DNA from: Erythroxylum novogranatense
Lineage: Eukaryota > Streptophyta > Magnoliopsida > Malpighiales > Erythroxylaceae
Length of the DNA: 64,000 nt
Direction of reading: 5' to 3'
NCBI GenBank assembly: GCA_029891385.1
Contig: CM057228.1
Coordinates: 71,377,523-71,441,522 of the forward strand
Position numbers and translations under genes: made by a program. The notes under the pieces were generated by a model. The model did no database searches and had not been told where the DNA came from. It saw nothing but the letters and a program-made list of their open reading frames with translations. Positions 37,456 to 51,100 of the stretch are shown here, piece after piece (within the stretch, counting starts at the first letter, position 1; the number at the start of each line of letters is the position of its first letter).

Positions 37456-39326
37456 CTGAAATAATGATAATGAGGTGTGAGTCTACCACGTGACTCAATG
37501 AGATATAAACATACTACCATGCTTGTGAGGCTAAGTACACAAGGCTAGCTTCACAAGAATGGTCTATAAAGATTCTGAACAATAACATATATGGCATCAA
37601 TGAATATACGGTAGTAAATCTCAAATGCGGCAATAACATGAGTATCAACAAGTAAGCTCAATATGAATTGTTCAAAGAAAACATGAATTTGGTTTTTGAA
37701 TTCTTTTCTAGGTTCTGGGTTCTTTTCTGAGTTTAGGTTTCTTTCTCATTCTTTCTGAAATTCTTAGGAAGAGACAGAGGCATGCTAGTACGACATATCT
37801 CCCCTTTTCTGATTCTTGACAAGGTCGGCCTAACCTTGTCCCTAGAGGCCTGCCCTCTCTAGGTAGGACCCGGATCTAACCCATCACCGGCGGGTTATCT
37901 ATGTGCACATAGTCTGATAATAAACCCTATCAGCTGGGTATTCTGAGAACTCATCAATCTTGGTTAACATGGAAAACATGCTTCATCAAAGAATCGCAAT
38001 CAATAGGTTCAACATAATAAGGGAACCAGAAGATGCAAAGAATCTGAAATCATATGATCAATCTGGCATACAACATGTGAGACTCAACTACATGGAGTCA
38101 TATGTCAAAGAAGTCATAAGGATTCAAGAACAATTCGACAAGCCGCAAGATAACAGAAGAGGCTTACTACACAAGGATAGTAGTATGATTATACTCACCT
38201 CGACTATCTTAGAAATTCAGATTTCTATCTACCTTTCTTGAACTTGTGAAGAACTAGGTACAATGTCTAGTTCTATTCCTTGTCCACTTCCACAAGCTAT
38301 TGGGTAACATGCATGAAAATACATATACCCTCATTAGTCATTCTCACACAAAATCTCATTTCTTAACGCATATCATAAAAATACTGCATAAGTCTCATTC
38401 ATGACAGCATAACTCGTAACACGAAAGTCTAATGTTTTTCAAACTTTGCAGAACTCTAGTTTATACATAAACTCACAATTCTTCTTTTATGACCATATTC
38501 TAATTCAGTCATTAAGGAGATCCAAATCTCCCATTTACAATCAGCCTGAACATGCAGTCATGAGTTGGACCCTTTTCTACTCAAAACCTTATAACTCATT
38601 CATCTCTCATCCAATTAAAGCGATTAAAAGCTTCATTTTCAATAGACTCATGTGGCTATCACATATCCAAAGATGACTCAAAAAATGTCTTAAATTGATT
38701 TATTGTGATTTTTACAAGCCTGACTTGATTCTGTTCTCTTCTGTGTCACTAGGGTTAGTAACAACCTTCACTTATTCGGCCATATATAACAGAATACGCA
38801 TCCAATTAATAAGACCTTTCTACAGAACTTAGAGGACAAATTTTAAAACATTTCGTAAGAAGAACTCGTCATCCAATTCTCACCCTAAGGTCTTCAAACA
38901 ATTCACTTACAGTTCTCATTTTCATCTTGCTGGTATTCTGAACCAGTACCAATTCAGGGCCTATTACTCTTATTCTTATAACCCTAAAATCGTGAAAAAA
39001 ATCATAGAGACAGTAGACATCTGGATCTACAACTTCTATGTTTTAAGTTTCTCCAAATTCGCACGTTAAAATGCTCAAAAAAAATGAACAAAGGGAGTTA
39101 CGAATCTGTCTCCATGACAACTCAACCTTCAAAACCCTAGGTTTTGGTTTAACCCCACAAATCACCAAATACACGAAATCTCTTCAAGAATAAGTGTCAT
39201 TGGACATCAAAGAACACAAATCTATCATCCAATCATCAAACCTATACATCCCCTCAAATGGGTTTCACAAAAGAAGAGAAACTCAAGTTGAAATCCATAG
39301 ATCTAAGCATTGGGATGAAGACTTAC
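37456..39326 (-). other. Candidate 5'-leader intron inside the LTR
   Basis: A consensus donor AGAG|GTAAGT (intron starts at 39326) lies about 135 nt downstream of the TATA box, and a pyrimidine-rich acceptor CATTATTTCAG|GAG ends at 37456. Length 1871 bp. The outer solo LTR keeps both sites at homologous positions. This is inferred from splice-site consensus and conservation only. Confidence 0.4.
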
Positions 39327-39460
39327 CTCTTTATGTTGATGAATTAGCTTAAATCACCTTCCCTTTCATGAAATAAGACTTGAAAAAGCTTGAGAGGAGC
39401 TCTAATGGAGGTTAGGGTCGTGCATGAGGAGAGAGAAGAAGAAGACAAGGCACTAATTTC

Positions 39461-39468
39461 CTTATATA
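39461..39468 (-). promoter_or_regulatory. TATA box of the 5' LTR
   Basis: Sense TATATAAG, about 205 nt from the LTR start, in a segment conserved in the 3' LTR (31718-31725). If used, transcription would begin about 30 nt downstream (near 39430), making U3 short (about 240 bp) and R-U5 over 2.3 kb. Confidence 0.65.
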
Positions 39469-39784
39469 CTCCCCCATGTCCACTTATTTACAAAAATGCC
39501 ACTCTTGTACTGGTTTTTTTTTACATCTATTCCGAATACCCTCCTGTGGCCATCGAAAGATATCATACATCATTAATTTGATGTCACTAACATTATTGTT
39601 AACTACTCTAATTTTAATGACATTAGTCTCAATATTAATTTATTTCGGTGTAACGTTAATAGCGGGTGTTACATTATAAAAGAAGCTAACTACAAATAAG
39701 AAAAAAAATAGCTTTCTCTCAAAATTTTCAAGTTTTGTAACAATAATGTGAAGGAGAATCAAGCCGATAAGTCAATACAAAATG

Positions 39785-41840
39785 GTAAGTCTCGATCTCA
39801 ACACTTGAATCTACCGATTGGAATTTAGTTTCTCACCTTCTTTTGCCATAGCTATGAAACCCATTTGATGAAATTTATGGGTTTGATGATTTTGATGATG
39901 GATTCTTATTCTTTGACGTCTAATGACAAATTAACATGAGGAAATTTTCATTTTTATGGTGATTTGGGGCTAAACCAAAACCTAGGGTTTTGGAGTTCAA
40001 ACTCAACAATGGAGGCAGATTCGTAGGTCCTTAATATACTTTTTTTGAGATGTTTAATATGTAAATTTGGAGAAACTCATCTTGGAAGTTGTAGGTACAG
40101 GTGTCTACTGTACCCCTGCATTTTTTTTTACGAATTTAGGGTGATCCAAACAAATTAGATAAGTCCCAATTTTAAACTAGTTTAGAATAGCAACAGGATT
40201 GAAACACGAAATGAAAGTTAATTGTTTGAGGACTTTAGAGTCAGAATAATGAAATGCTCGAAAATGTGTCATTTAAGTGCTGTACAAAGGGAATTTTAAT
40301 TGAATGGGTATCCTGTGAAATATGGCTAAATAAGTGAAGGGTGTTACTGACCTTAGTGACTCAGAAGAGAACAAAAATAGGACAGCTTTATAAAAATCAC
40401 AATAAATACAAATTACATCATTTTTTAGCCATCTTTGTATATGTGACATTCATATGAGTCTATTGAAAATGGCAATTTGAATCACCTTAATTGGTTATGA
40501 AATGAATAAGTTATAATGATTTTAGTTAGGAAGGGTTCAACTCATGACAAAAAATTAAGGTTGATTGTAAATGGGATATTTGGAAACCTTAATGACCGAA
40601 TTAGAAAATGGTCATAAAAAATGTGAATTTATGTGTTAACTAGAGGTATGGAAAGTTTGAAAAACATTGGACCTATGTATAAAAAGTTAGGCTTTTGCGA
40701 ATGAGACCTACGCGGATGAATCAATGAAACCAAATAGGTTTAAGTATGATTAAGCTAATTAAGACATAAAGAATTGGATACTTGAAATTTTGAGCTAAGT
40801 TTGGACATAATTTCAAGGGAAAATTTTGCTTGAAACCAATTTGACCATTATAGAAGAAAATATAAATTTATAATGATATCTGTTAAGAAATGAGTTTTAT
40901 GTAAGAATGATTAATGCGAGTATATGTAATTTTTATGCATGTTACCCAATAACTTGTGAAAATAGAAGAGAAATAAAGAAGTCGTACCTAGTACCTCTCA
41001 AGTTCAAGAAAATTAGAAAAGAGATCAAAACCCTGAGACAGTCGAGGTGAGTATAATCATGCTACTATACTTGTGTAGTAATCCTTTTTTTTATCTTGCG
41101 GCTTGTTGAATTGTTCTCGAACCTGTATGACTTATTTGATACATGACTTTATGTGATTGAGTCTAGCATGTTGTATGCCAGATTGATCAGATGATATTCA
41201 TATTCTTTGCATCTTCTGGTCACCTTGTTATGTTGAACCTATTAATTGCAATTCTTTGATGAATCATGTTTTTCTTGTTAGCTATGATTGGTGAGTTCAC
41301 AGGATACCCAGCTGATGGAGTATATTATCAGACTATGTACACATAGGTAACCCGTCGATTATGGGTTAGATTTGGGTCCCACTAGGAGAGGGCAGGCCTC
41401 CAGGGGCAGGGTTAGGCCAACCTTGTCTAGAATAAGAAAAAGGGAGATACGCCGTACTAACATGCCTCTGTCTCTTTCTAAGAAATTCAGAAAATCAGAA
41501 CTCAGAAATGAGAAATCTTATAATTAGAAATCCTGTAGAACTCTACCAAAGAAAGAACCCAAAATTCAAAAAGAACCCAAAACTCATAAAAGAATTTAGA
41601 AACCAAAATCATTTTTTAAAAATAGAACAATTCATAATGAGATTTATTATTGATGCTCATGTGATTGTTGCATTTGAAACTACTACCTGTTTATTTATTG
41701 ATACCACGTATTGTTGCTTAGAATGCCACAAACCATTTTTGTGAAGCTAGCCTTGTGTTACCTAGCCTCACAAGCATGATAGCATGTTTATATCTCACTG
41801 AATCGTGTTGTAGACTCACCTCTCACTATCATCATTTCAG
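39785..41840 (+). other. Homologous candidate intron in the outer solo LTR
   Basis: Donor AAATG|GTAAGT at 39785 and acceptor CATCATTTCAG|GGG ending at 41840, 2056 bp apart, at the positions homologous to those of the inner LTR. Confidence 0.35.
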
Positions 41841-42262
41841 GGGATTAGCAGATCATACGAGAGAGAAATCTAATCCTTTTGGGACTCGTTTGGATAAACA
41901 GACAAGTAATTTTTTGGGAATGATATTAATTGCATATGGTTATAGTTGCTCCATGTTTTGTCATAATCATATATACATGATACATGTATGGATATGCTAT
42001 GTTATTGAGAATGATGTCAGTTGATGATATCAGATGATCATAGATTGGCAGATTATAAGTAGATAATGTATGTTAGAATTACAGATTGAGATCCTTAATT
42101 CTTTCAAAACTATTAAGTAGGTACAAGGATTAATCAGACAAACGAATGGGTCATGTCAGATTTTCAGTAGAATATAGAAAAGTTAGGCTTACTACGGATT
42201 TTTGTGGTATTAAGCCTACCTATTCCCTAGTGTCAACACGGTCTAAAATGCAGGTCGTGTCA

Positions 42263-45200
42263 AAGTCATAGGCACAACTACTTACCTATATATACATCAA
42301 CTAATTAATAATGCAGTAATCATTGTTAACTATAATTGAATAAGATTAACAATTAATGATTAATAATTAATTTACAAATAAACTATAATTTAATAAATCA
42401 TTGAATTTACTATATTCTAATTATCATTATAAATCAATTAATTAATTATATTTTAACTAACTCATAATTACATGAAATTATATTTTGATTTACTAAATAT
42501 TTATAATTGAATTAATTAAAGATATTTTAAGAATATGTAATTAAAAAGGGTAAAATATTTTAGATGCATTAATAATAACATAAGCAATAATTACATGTTA
42601 ATAATTAATAATTAATTAATTAATAAGATTTCAATAAATCAATTATTTAATTATATATTGATTATTATGAATTACATTTTAAATTATTTTATATAATTAA
42701 AAATTAACAAAAGATCTTTTCATAGGCATGACATTTAAGTCATGACTGTAACTCAATAATAGTAAAAGTTTATTTTATTTTAATTATATAACAAATTAAT
42801 TATTTTATTAATCAATAATATACTTAAGTCATGCCTATGACCCTATAATAATAAATTGTTATTTTATTTTAGTAATTAGTCAATTAGTTATTTTGTTATT
42901 CATTAATAATATATTATAATTAGACATTTAATTATATATATATTATATTTACTAAAATGAAAATATAAGCACAAATTTATTTGATTAATTAAGGAATAAA
43001 TTAATTATATTTTAATAAACCAATACTTAAAATGTTATAAAATAATATAGGTGTTAATTACCCACAAAAGAAAATAACATGCACAAAGATGACATTAACA
43101 TCGGTGAATATTAAGTCACAAAGTAACTACCTACCTATATATACATCAACTAATTAATAATGCATTAATCATTATTAACTATAACTGAATAAGATTAACA
43201 GATAATAATTAATAATTAATTTATAAATAAAGTATAGTTTAATAAATCATTTAATTTATTATATTCTAATAACCATTATTAATCAAGTATCACATTTTCA
43301 TAAATTAATTAATTAATTATATTTTAACTAACTGATAATATTTTAATTATATGAAATTGTATTTTAATTTACTAAATAATTGTAATTAAAAGGAAAAATA
43401 TTTCAGATGCATTAATAATAACATAGATAATAGCTACATGTTAACAATCAATAATTAATTAATTAATAATATTTAAATAAATCAATTATTTAATTATATA
43501 TTGATTATAATGAATTTTATTTTAATGAATTTTATTTAATTAAGGAATTAAAATAAATTTTTCACAGCATGACACTTAAGTCACGTTTGTGACTTCTATA
43601 ATAGTAAAGTTTATTTTATTTTAATTAAATAATCAATTATTTATTTTATTAATTAATAATATATTTAAGTCACACTTGTAGCTCATATAATAATAAAATT
43701 TCAATTTATTTCAAGTAATTAATCAATTAATTATTTTGTTATTAATTAATAATATATTATAATTATTCAACTAATTTTATATATTATATTTAATAAAAAT
43801 AAAAATAAGCACTAATTGTATTTAATTAATTAAATAAAAATTAATTATAATTTAATAAATCAATACTTCATTATTTATTTATTTATTAACAAATTTTATA
43901 AAATTATATAGGTATTAATTGCCTATGAAAAGAAAATAACATGCATAGCATGGCAGTCACGCTTGTAAATATTAGGTCACAAAGTAACTATTTACCTATA
44001 TATACATCAACTAGTTAATAATCATTATTAATTATAACTGAATAAGATTAACAGTTAATAATTAATAATTAATTTATAAACAAAGTATAGTTTAATAAAT
44101 CATTTGATGTTTTATATTCTAATAACCATTATTAATCAAGTAACATTTTCATAAATTAATTAATTAATTATATGTTAACTAACTAATAATATTTCAATTA
44201 TATGAAATTATATTTTAATTTAGTAAATAAGTATAATTAAATTCATTAAAGATATTTTAAGATTATGTAATTAAAAGGAAAAATATTTCAGATTTATTAA
44301 TAATAACAAAAGTAATAACTACGTGTTAATAATCAATAATTAATTAATTAATAAGAATTCAATAAATTAATTATTTAATTATATATTGATTATTATGAAT
44401 TACTTTTAATTAATTTTTAATTAAGGAATTAAAATTAGATTTTTTTCACCGGCATGACACTTAACTCACGTTTTGACTCCTATAACAATAAAAGTTTATT
44501 TTATTTAAATTAAGTAATCAATGAATTATTTTTATTAATTTATAATATACGTAAGTTACGCTTGGGACTCCTATAATAATAACTTTTATTTTATTTTAAG
44601 TAATTAGTCAATTATATATTTTGTTATTAATTAATAATATATTATAATAAGTTAATTAATTTTATATATATTATATTTGATAAAATGAAAATATAAGCAC
44701 TAACTCTATTTAATTAATTAAAGAGTAAATTAATAAATCAATACTTAATTAACTAATTAATTAATAACAAATGTTATAAAATTATATAAGTATTAATTGC
44801 CCATAAAAAGAAAATAACATGAAGTCATAGGCATTACTACTTACCTACATGTATACATCAACTAATTAATAATGCATTAATTGTTATTAATTATAACTGA
44901 ATAAGATTAGAAATTAATGACTAATAATTAATTTTTAAATAAAGTGTAACTTAAAAATCAAGTAATTTATTATATTCTAATTACCATTATTAATCAAGCA
45001 TCATATTGTCATAAATCAATTAATTAATTATATTTTAACAAATTGAGAATATTTTAATTATATGAAATTATTTTTATTTTACTAAATAGTTTTAATTAAA
45101 TTATTTAAAGATATTTTAAGAATATGTAATCAAAATAGGAAATTGCTTCACACATTAATAATAACATAAGTAATATTTACATGTTAATAACCAATTAATA

Positions 45201-47777
45201 AGATTTCAACAAATCAATTATTCAATTATATGTTGATTATTATGAATTATATTTTAATTTAATTTTTAATTAAGGATTTAAAAATATATCTTTTCAAAGT
45301 CGTGACATTTAAGTCATGTATGTAGCTCCTATAATAGTAAAAGTTTATTTTATTTTAATTAAATAACCAATTAATTATTTTTATTTATCAATAATATACA
45401 TAAGTAACGCCTTGACTACTATAATAATAAAATTTTCATTTTTAAATAATTAGTCAATTAGTTATTTTGTTATTAATTAATAATATATTATAATTATTCA
45501 ATTAACTATATATATATATATTATATTTGATAAAATGAAAAATAAGCATTAATTCCATTTAATTAATTAAAGAATAAATTAATTATATTTTTAATAAATC
45601 AATACTTAATTAAGTAGTTATTTAATAACAAATGTTATAAAATTATATAAGCGTTATTTGCCCATAAAAGAAAATAACATGCATAGCATGATGGTCACGT
45701 CTGTGAATATTAAGTCACAAGCATGACTACTTACCTATATATATACATCAACTAATTAATAATGCATTAACCATTATTAATTATAAGTGAATAAGAATAA
45801 CAGTTAATGACTAATAATAAATTTATAAACAAACTATAATTTAAAAATCAAATAATATATTATATTCTAATTACCATTATTAATCAAGTATCACATTGTC
45901 ATAAATCAATTAATTAATTATGTTTTAACTAACGATAATATTTTAATTATATGAAATTATATTTTAATTTACTAAATATTTATAATTAAATTAATTGAAG
46001 ATATTTTAAGAATATGTAATTAAAAATGTTGAAAAATAGTTCAGACGCATTTACAATAACATAAGTAATAACTACGTGTTAACAATCAATAATTAATTAA
46101 TTAGTAGGATTTTAATAAATCAATTATTTAATTATATATTGATTATTATGATATTAATTAAGTCAATTAATTATTTTGTTATTAATTATCATATTATAAT
46201 TAGTCAATTAATTATATATATTATATTTAATAAAATGAAAATAAGCACTAATTTTATTTAATTAACTATTTAATAACAAACGTTATAAAATTATATAGTT
46301 GTTAATTACTCATAAAAAGAAAACAACATGCACAACAAGACAGTGATGTCTGTAAATATTAAGTCACAAGTGTAGCTATTTACCTATATGTATACATCAA
46401 CTAATTAATAATGCATTAATCATTATTAATTATAACTAAATAAGATTAACAGTTAATGACTAATAATTAATTTATAAAAATGTATAATTTAAAAATCTAT
46501 TAATTTATTATATTCTAATTACCATTATTAATCAAGTATCACATTGTCATAAATCAATTAATTAATTATATTTTAACTAACGGATAATATTTTAATTATA
46601 TGAAATTATATTTTAATTTACTAAATAGTTATAATTAAATTAATTTTAGATATTTTAAGAATATGTTATGAAAATGGGAAAATATTTCAGACTCATTAAT
46701 AATAACATAAGTAATAATTATGTGTTAATAATCAATAAATATTTAAATAATAATATTTCAATAAATCAATTATTTAATTATATATTAATTATCATGAATT
46801 ATATTTTAATTAATTTTATTTATTTAAGGAATTAAAATAGATGTTTTCATAAGCGTGACACTTAAGTCACGTCTGTGACTCTTATAATAGTAAAAGTTCA
46901 TTTTATTTTAATTAAATAATCAATTAATTATTTTGTTATTAATCAATAATATACTTAAGCCACTCATGTGACTCCTATTATAATAACATTTTATTTTATT
47001 TTAATTAATTAATTTTTTGTTATTAATTAATAATATATTATAATTAGTCAATTAATTATATATATATTATATTTAACAAAAATGAAAAAGCGCTAATTCT
47101 GTTTAATTAATTAATTAATAAATTAATTATATTTTAATAAATCAATACTTAATTAATTAATTATTTAATAACAAATGTTATAAATTTGTATAGGTGTTAA
47201 TTGCTCATAAAAGAAAATAACAAGCACAACATGGTAGTCACGTTTGTGAATGTTAAGTCACAAAGTGACTACTTCCTATATATATATACATCAACTAATT
47301 AATAATTCATTAATCATTATTAATTAGAATAAGATTAATAGTTAATGACTAATAATTAATTTATAAACAAAACTATAATTTGAAAAATCAATTAATATGT
47401 TGTATTCTAATTACCATTATTAATCAAGTATCCCATTGTCATAAATCAATCAATTAATTATATTTTAACTAAATGATAATATTTTAATTATATAAAATAT
47501 ATTTTAATTTACTAAATAGTTATAATAAAATTGATTGAAGATATTTTAAGAATGTGTAATTAAAATAGAGAAAAATAGTTCGACTCATTAACAATGACAT
47601 GAGTAATAATTACGTGTTAATAATCAATAATTAATTAATTAATAAGATTTCAATAAATCAATTATTTAATTATATATTGATTATTATGAATTATATTTTA
47701 ATTATTTTATTTAATTAAAGAATTAAAATAGATCTTTTCACAAGCGCGATGCTGAAGTCACGTTTGTGACTCTTATA
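42263..47777. repeat. A+T-rich complex satellite array after the nested elements
   Basis: Monomer starts with the variant CATCAACTAATTAATAATGCA recur near 42295, 43146, 44005, 44855, 45747, 46396 and 47290, at spacings of about 850-890 bp with one short (about 650). The block is more uniform than the left array. No gene visible. Confidence 0.9.
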
Positions 47778-48116
47778 TGCTTTATGATTTTGTAAGTTAA
47801 CTTTTGATTACCTTGTATTTTATAAATGACTTTATGTATGAATCTTTTAATACTGTTATTGAGATTGCCTTGAGTGGACTTTAAAGTCCTGAAGTTGTGG
47901 TTGATTGTGAATATAGAAGTGTATTTGAAATTGTTTGCAGCCTTTTGAGATTTTTAAAACACAACCGTTGCGCTGCCCGAATTTTTTTTAAAAAAAAAGA
48001 GAGAAAAGAATAGATATTGAGTTAGCCTTGCATAGCTGGATTAAGGATACGGTGAGTGTCCTTAACCCGATTATGCGGCAGTTGTCATGGGACTGATGTG
48101 GTACCGGGTCGTGACA
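47778..48116 (+). mobile_element. 3'-end fragment of a different LTR family
   Basis: A 339-bp island of balanced base composition ends GTACCGGGTCGTGACA at 48116, the typical terminal segment of plant Ty3/gypsy LTRs, and then returns to satellite in a different monomer phase. It has no similarity I can see to the LTRs at 1-1736 or 31-42 kb. The five bases on each side do not match (TTATA and TTGCC), so it is a remnant with a deleted start or a recombination junction, not a clean solo LTR. Confidence 0.7.
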
Positions 48117-51100
48117 TTGCCATAAATCAATTAATTAATTATATTTTAACTAACTTATAATATTTTAATTACGTTAAATTATATTTTAATTTACTAAATA
48201 GTTATAATTAAATTAATTAAAGATATTTTTAGAATGTGTAAATAAAAATGGGGAAAATATTTAAGACGCATTAATAATAACATAAGTAATATTTACGTGT
48301 TAATAATTAATTAATTAATAACATTGAAATAAATAAATTATTTAATTATATATTGACTATTATAAATTTTATTTTAATTAATTTTATTTAACTAAGAAAT
48401 TAAAATTCATCTTTTCATAGGCGTAACACTTAAATCGCCTCTATGACTTTTATAATAGTAAAACTTCATTTCATTTTAATTAAATAATCAATTAATTATT
48501 TTATTATTAATTAATAATATACTTAAGTCACACTTGTGACTCTCCTATAATGATAATAGTTTATTTTATTTTAAGTAATTAATCAATTAATTATTTTATT
48601 ATTAATTAATTCAATTAATTATTTTGTTATTAATTAATACCATATTATAATTAGTCAATAATAATATGGTATATTATATTTAATAAAAATGAAAAATAAT
48701 CCCAAATTTTATTTAATTAATTATTTAATAACAAATGTTATAAAATTATATAGGTGTTAATTGCTCATAAAAAGAAAATAACATGCATAGCAAGACAGTC
48801 ATGTTCAGTGAATATTAAGTCACAAGTGTGACTACTTACCTATATATATACATCAACTAATTAATAATGCATTAATCATTATTAATTATAATTGAATAAG
48901 ATTAACAATTAATGACTAATAATTAATTTATCAATAGAATATAATTTAAAATATTTATTAATTTATCATATTATAATTACCATTATTAATCAAGTATCAC
49001 ATTGTCATAAATCAATCAATTAATTATAATTTAAATAAAGGATAACATTTTAATTTAACAATAACATAAGTAATAATTACGTGTTAATAATTAACAATTA
49101 ATTAAATAATAAAATTTCAATAAATGAATTATTTAATTATATATTTATTATTAAGAATTATATTTTAATTAATTTTATTTAATTAAAGAATTAAAATTTA
49201 TATTTTCACAAAGCGTGACACTTAAGTCATCTCTGTGACTCTTATAATAGTAAATGTTCATTTTATTTTAATTAATTAATTAATTAATTTGTTATTAATT
49301 AATAATATACTTAAGTCATGCCTGTGGCTCCTATCATAATAAAATTTCATTTTATTTTAAGTAATTAATTAGAAAATTATTTTGTTATTAATTAACAATA
49401 TATTATAATTGGTCAATTAATATTATATATATATTATTTAATAAAAATGAAAAATAAAGCACTGATTCTATTTAATTATTTAGAGAATAAATTAATTATA
49501 TTTTAATAAATTAATACTTAATTAATTATTTATTTAAAACAAATATTATAAAATTATATAGGTATTAGTTGCCCATAAAACAAAATAACATGCACAACAT
49601 GGTAGTCACGCTCAGTGAATATTAAGACACAAGCGTGACTACTCACCTATATATCAACTAATTAATAATGCATTAATCATTATTAATTATAACTGAATAA
49701 GATTAACAGTTAATGAATGAAAATAATTTTATAAATAAATTATAATTTAAAAATCAATTAATTTATATATTCTAATTACCATTATTAATCAAGTACCACG
49801 TTGTCATAAATCAATTAATTAATTATATTTTAACAAATTTATAATATTTTAATTACATCAAATTATATTTTAATTTAATAAACAATTATAATTAAATTAA
49901 TTTAAGATATTTTAAGAATATGTAATTAAAAGGAAAAAATTTTCAGACGCGTTGATAATAACATAAGTAATATTTACGTGTTAATAACCAAAAATTAATT
50001 AATTAATTAATAAGAATTCAATAAATCAATTATTTAATTTTATATTGATTATTATGAAGTTTTTAATTAATTTTGTTTAATTAAGAAATTAAAAATAAAA
50101 TTTTCAAAGGCGTGACATCTAAGTCACTTATGTGACTCTATAATACTAAATTTTATTTTATTTTAAGTAATTAATCAATTAATTATTTTGTTATGATTAA
50201 TAATATATTATAATGTCAACCAATTATATATATATATATATATTATATTGAATAAAATGAAAAATATAAACTCTAATTCTATGTAAGTAATTAAAGAATA
50301 AATTAGCTATATTTTAATAAATCAATACTTAATTATTTATTTATTTAAAACAAATATTATAAAATTATATAGATGTTAATTGCCTGTAAAAAGAAAATAA
50401 CATATACGACATGGTAGTCACGCTTTGTGAATATTAAGTCACAAGCATGAAAACTTATATATATATATATACATCAATTAATTAATAATATATTAATCAT
50501 TATTAATCATAACAAAATAAGATTAACCGTTAATGATTAAAAATTAATTTATAAATAAAGCACAATTTATTAAACCATTTAATTTATTTTATTCGAATTA
50601 ACATTATTAATCAAGTACCAAATTTTCATATATCAATTAATTAATTATATTTTAACTGATAATATTTTAATTACATGAAATTATATTTTAATTTACTAAA
50701 TAGTTATAATTAAATTAATTAAAGATATTTAAAATATGTGATTAAAAATGGGGAAAAATAATTCAGATGCAATAAGTAATATTTACATGTTAGTAATAAA
50801 TAAATAGTTAATCAACTAATAAGATTTAAATAAATCAACTATTTAATTATATATTGAATAGTATGAATTTTATTTTTATTAATTTTATTTAATTAAAGAA
50901 TTAAAAATAGATCTTTTAATAGACATAACACTTAGGCCACATACGTGACCCTATAATAGTAAAAGTTCATTTCATTTTAATTAAATAATCAATTAATTAT
51001 TTTCTTATTAAACCATGCCTGCAAATGCTATAATAATAAAATTTTATTTTATTTAAATAATTAAATAATTAATTATTCTATTATTAATTAAACCAATTAT

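Larger units (their letters stand above)
31295..39673 (-). mobile_element. Nested Ty3/gypsy LTR retrotransposon, decayed
   Basis: A complete element reading on the minus strand, inserted head-first into the outer solo LTR. Its ends are TGTTACA on the right and TGACACG on the left, flanked by TTAT at 31291-31294 and 39674-39677 (4 of the expected 5 bp still match). Order in sense direction: 2603-bp 5' LTR, primer site for initiator Met-tRNA, gag, protease, RT, RNase H, integrase, polypurine tract, 3' LTR shortened to 635 bp. Protease-RT-integrase order defines Ty3/gypsy; the integrase C-terminal sequence resembles the Tekay/Del chromovirus group (inference). Multiple frameshifts and a stop make it non-autonomous. 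Confidence 0.93.
37071..39673 (-). repeat. 5' LTR of nested element, full length (2603 bp)
   Basis: Sense start TGTAACACCCGC (39673) and end GGGTCGTGTTA (37071); the final CA of other copies is TA here. Homologous throughout to the outer solo LTR in the opposite orientation. It contains the TATA box at 39461-39468 and the candidate leader intron 39326-37456. Open frames at + 37960-38241, 38446-38676, 39390-39581 and 39476-39679 show no protein similarity I can recognise and lie in non-coding LTR. Confidence 0.93.
31081..42262 (+). mobile_element. Outer solo LTR (Ty3/gypsy), split by a nested element
   Basis: Begins TGTAATACTCGG at 31081 and ends GTCGTGTCA at 42262, bounded by AAGTC duplications. 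Its two parts, 31081-31294 and 39674-42262, total about 2.8 kb and are homologous end to end with the LTR of the inserted element (shared landmarks: GAGACTAATGTCATTAAAA, ACATCAAATTAATGATGT, GGCATTTTTGTAAATAA). There is no internal region or second LTR, so it is a solo LTR left by LTR-LTR recombination. It carries about 130 bp (about 40730-40860) that the copy at 1-1736 and the inner 5' LTR lack. Divergence from the inner LTR is clearly visible, so the two are not from the same insertion event. Small open frames in it (for example 41508-41744 and 41755-42024) are not genes. Confidence 0.9.
37071..42262. repeat. Head-to-head inverted LTR pair
   Basis: The inner 5' LTR (minus) and the right part of the outer LTR (plus) meet at 39673/39674. 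Because the outer LTR was split about 214 bp from its start, LTR positions beyond that can pair across a spacer of about 214 bp, giving inverted arms of roughly 2.4-2.6 kb that match imperfectly. Confidence 0.8.

Noticed and set aside
37960..38676. Two plus-strand open frames (93 and 76 codons)
   Set aside because: Antisense within the inner 5' LTR; no domain, and the homologous LTR does not keep them.
41508..42024. Two plus-strand open frames (78 and 89 codons)
   Set aside because: Within the solo LTR. The copy at 1-1736 has the same sequence with disrupted frames and there is no recognisable domain.
47778..48116. Complete solo LTR or MITE beginning TG and ending CA
   Set aside because: The flanking five bases do not match, and the satellite phase differs between the two sides, so it is treated as a remnant.
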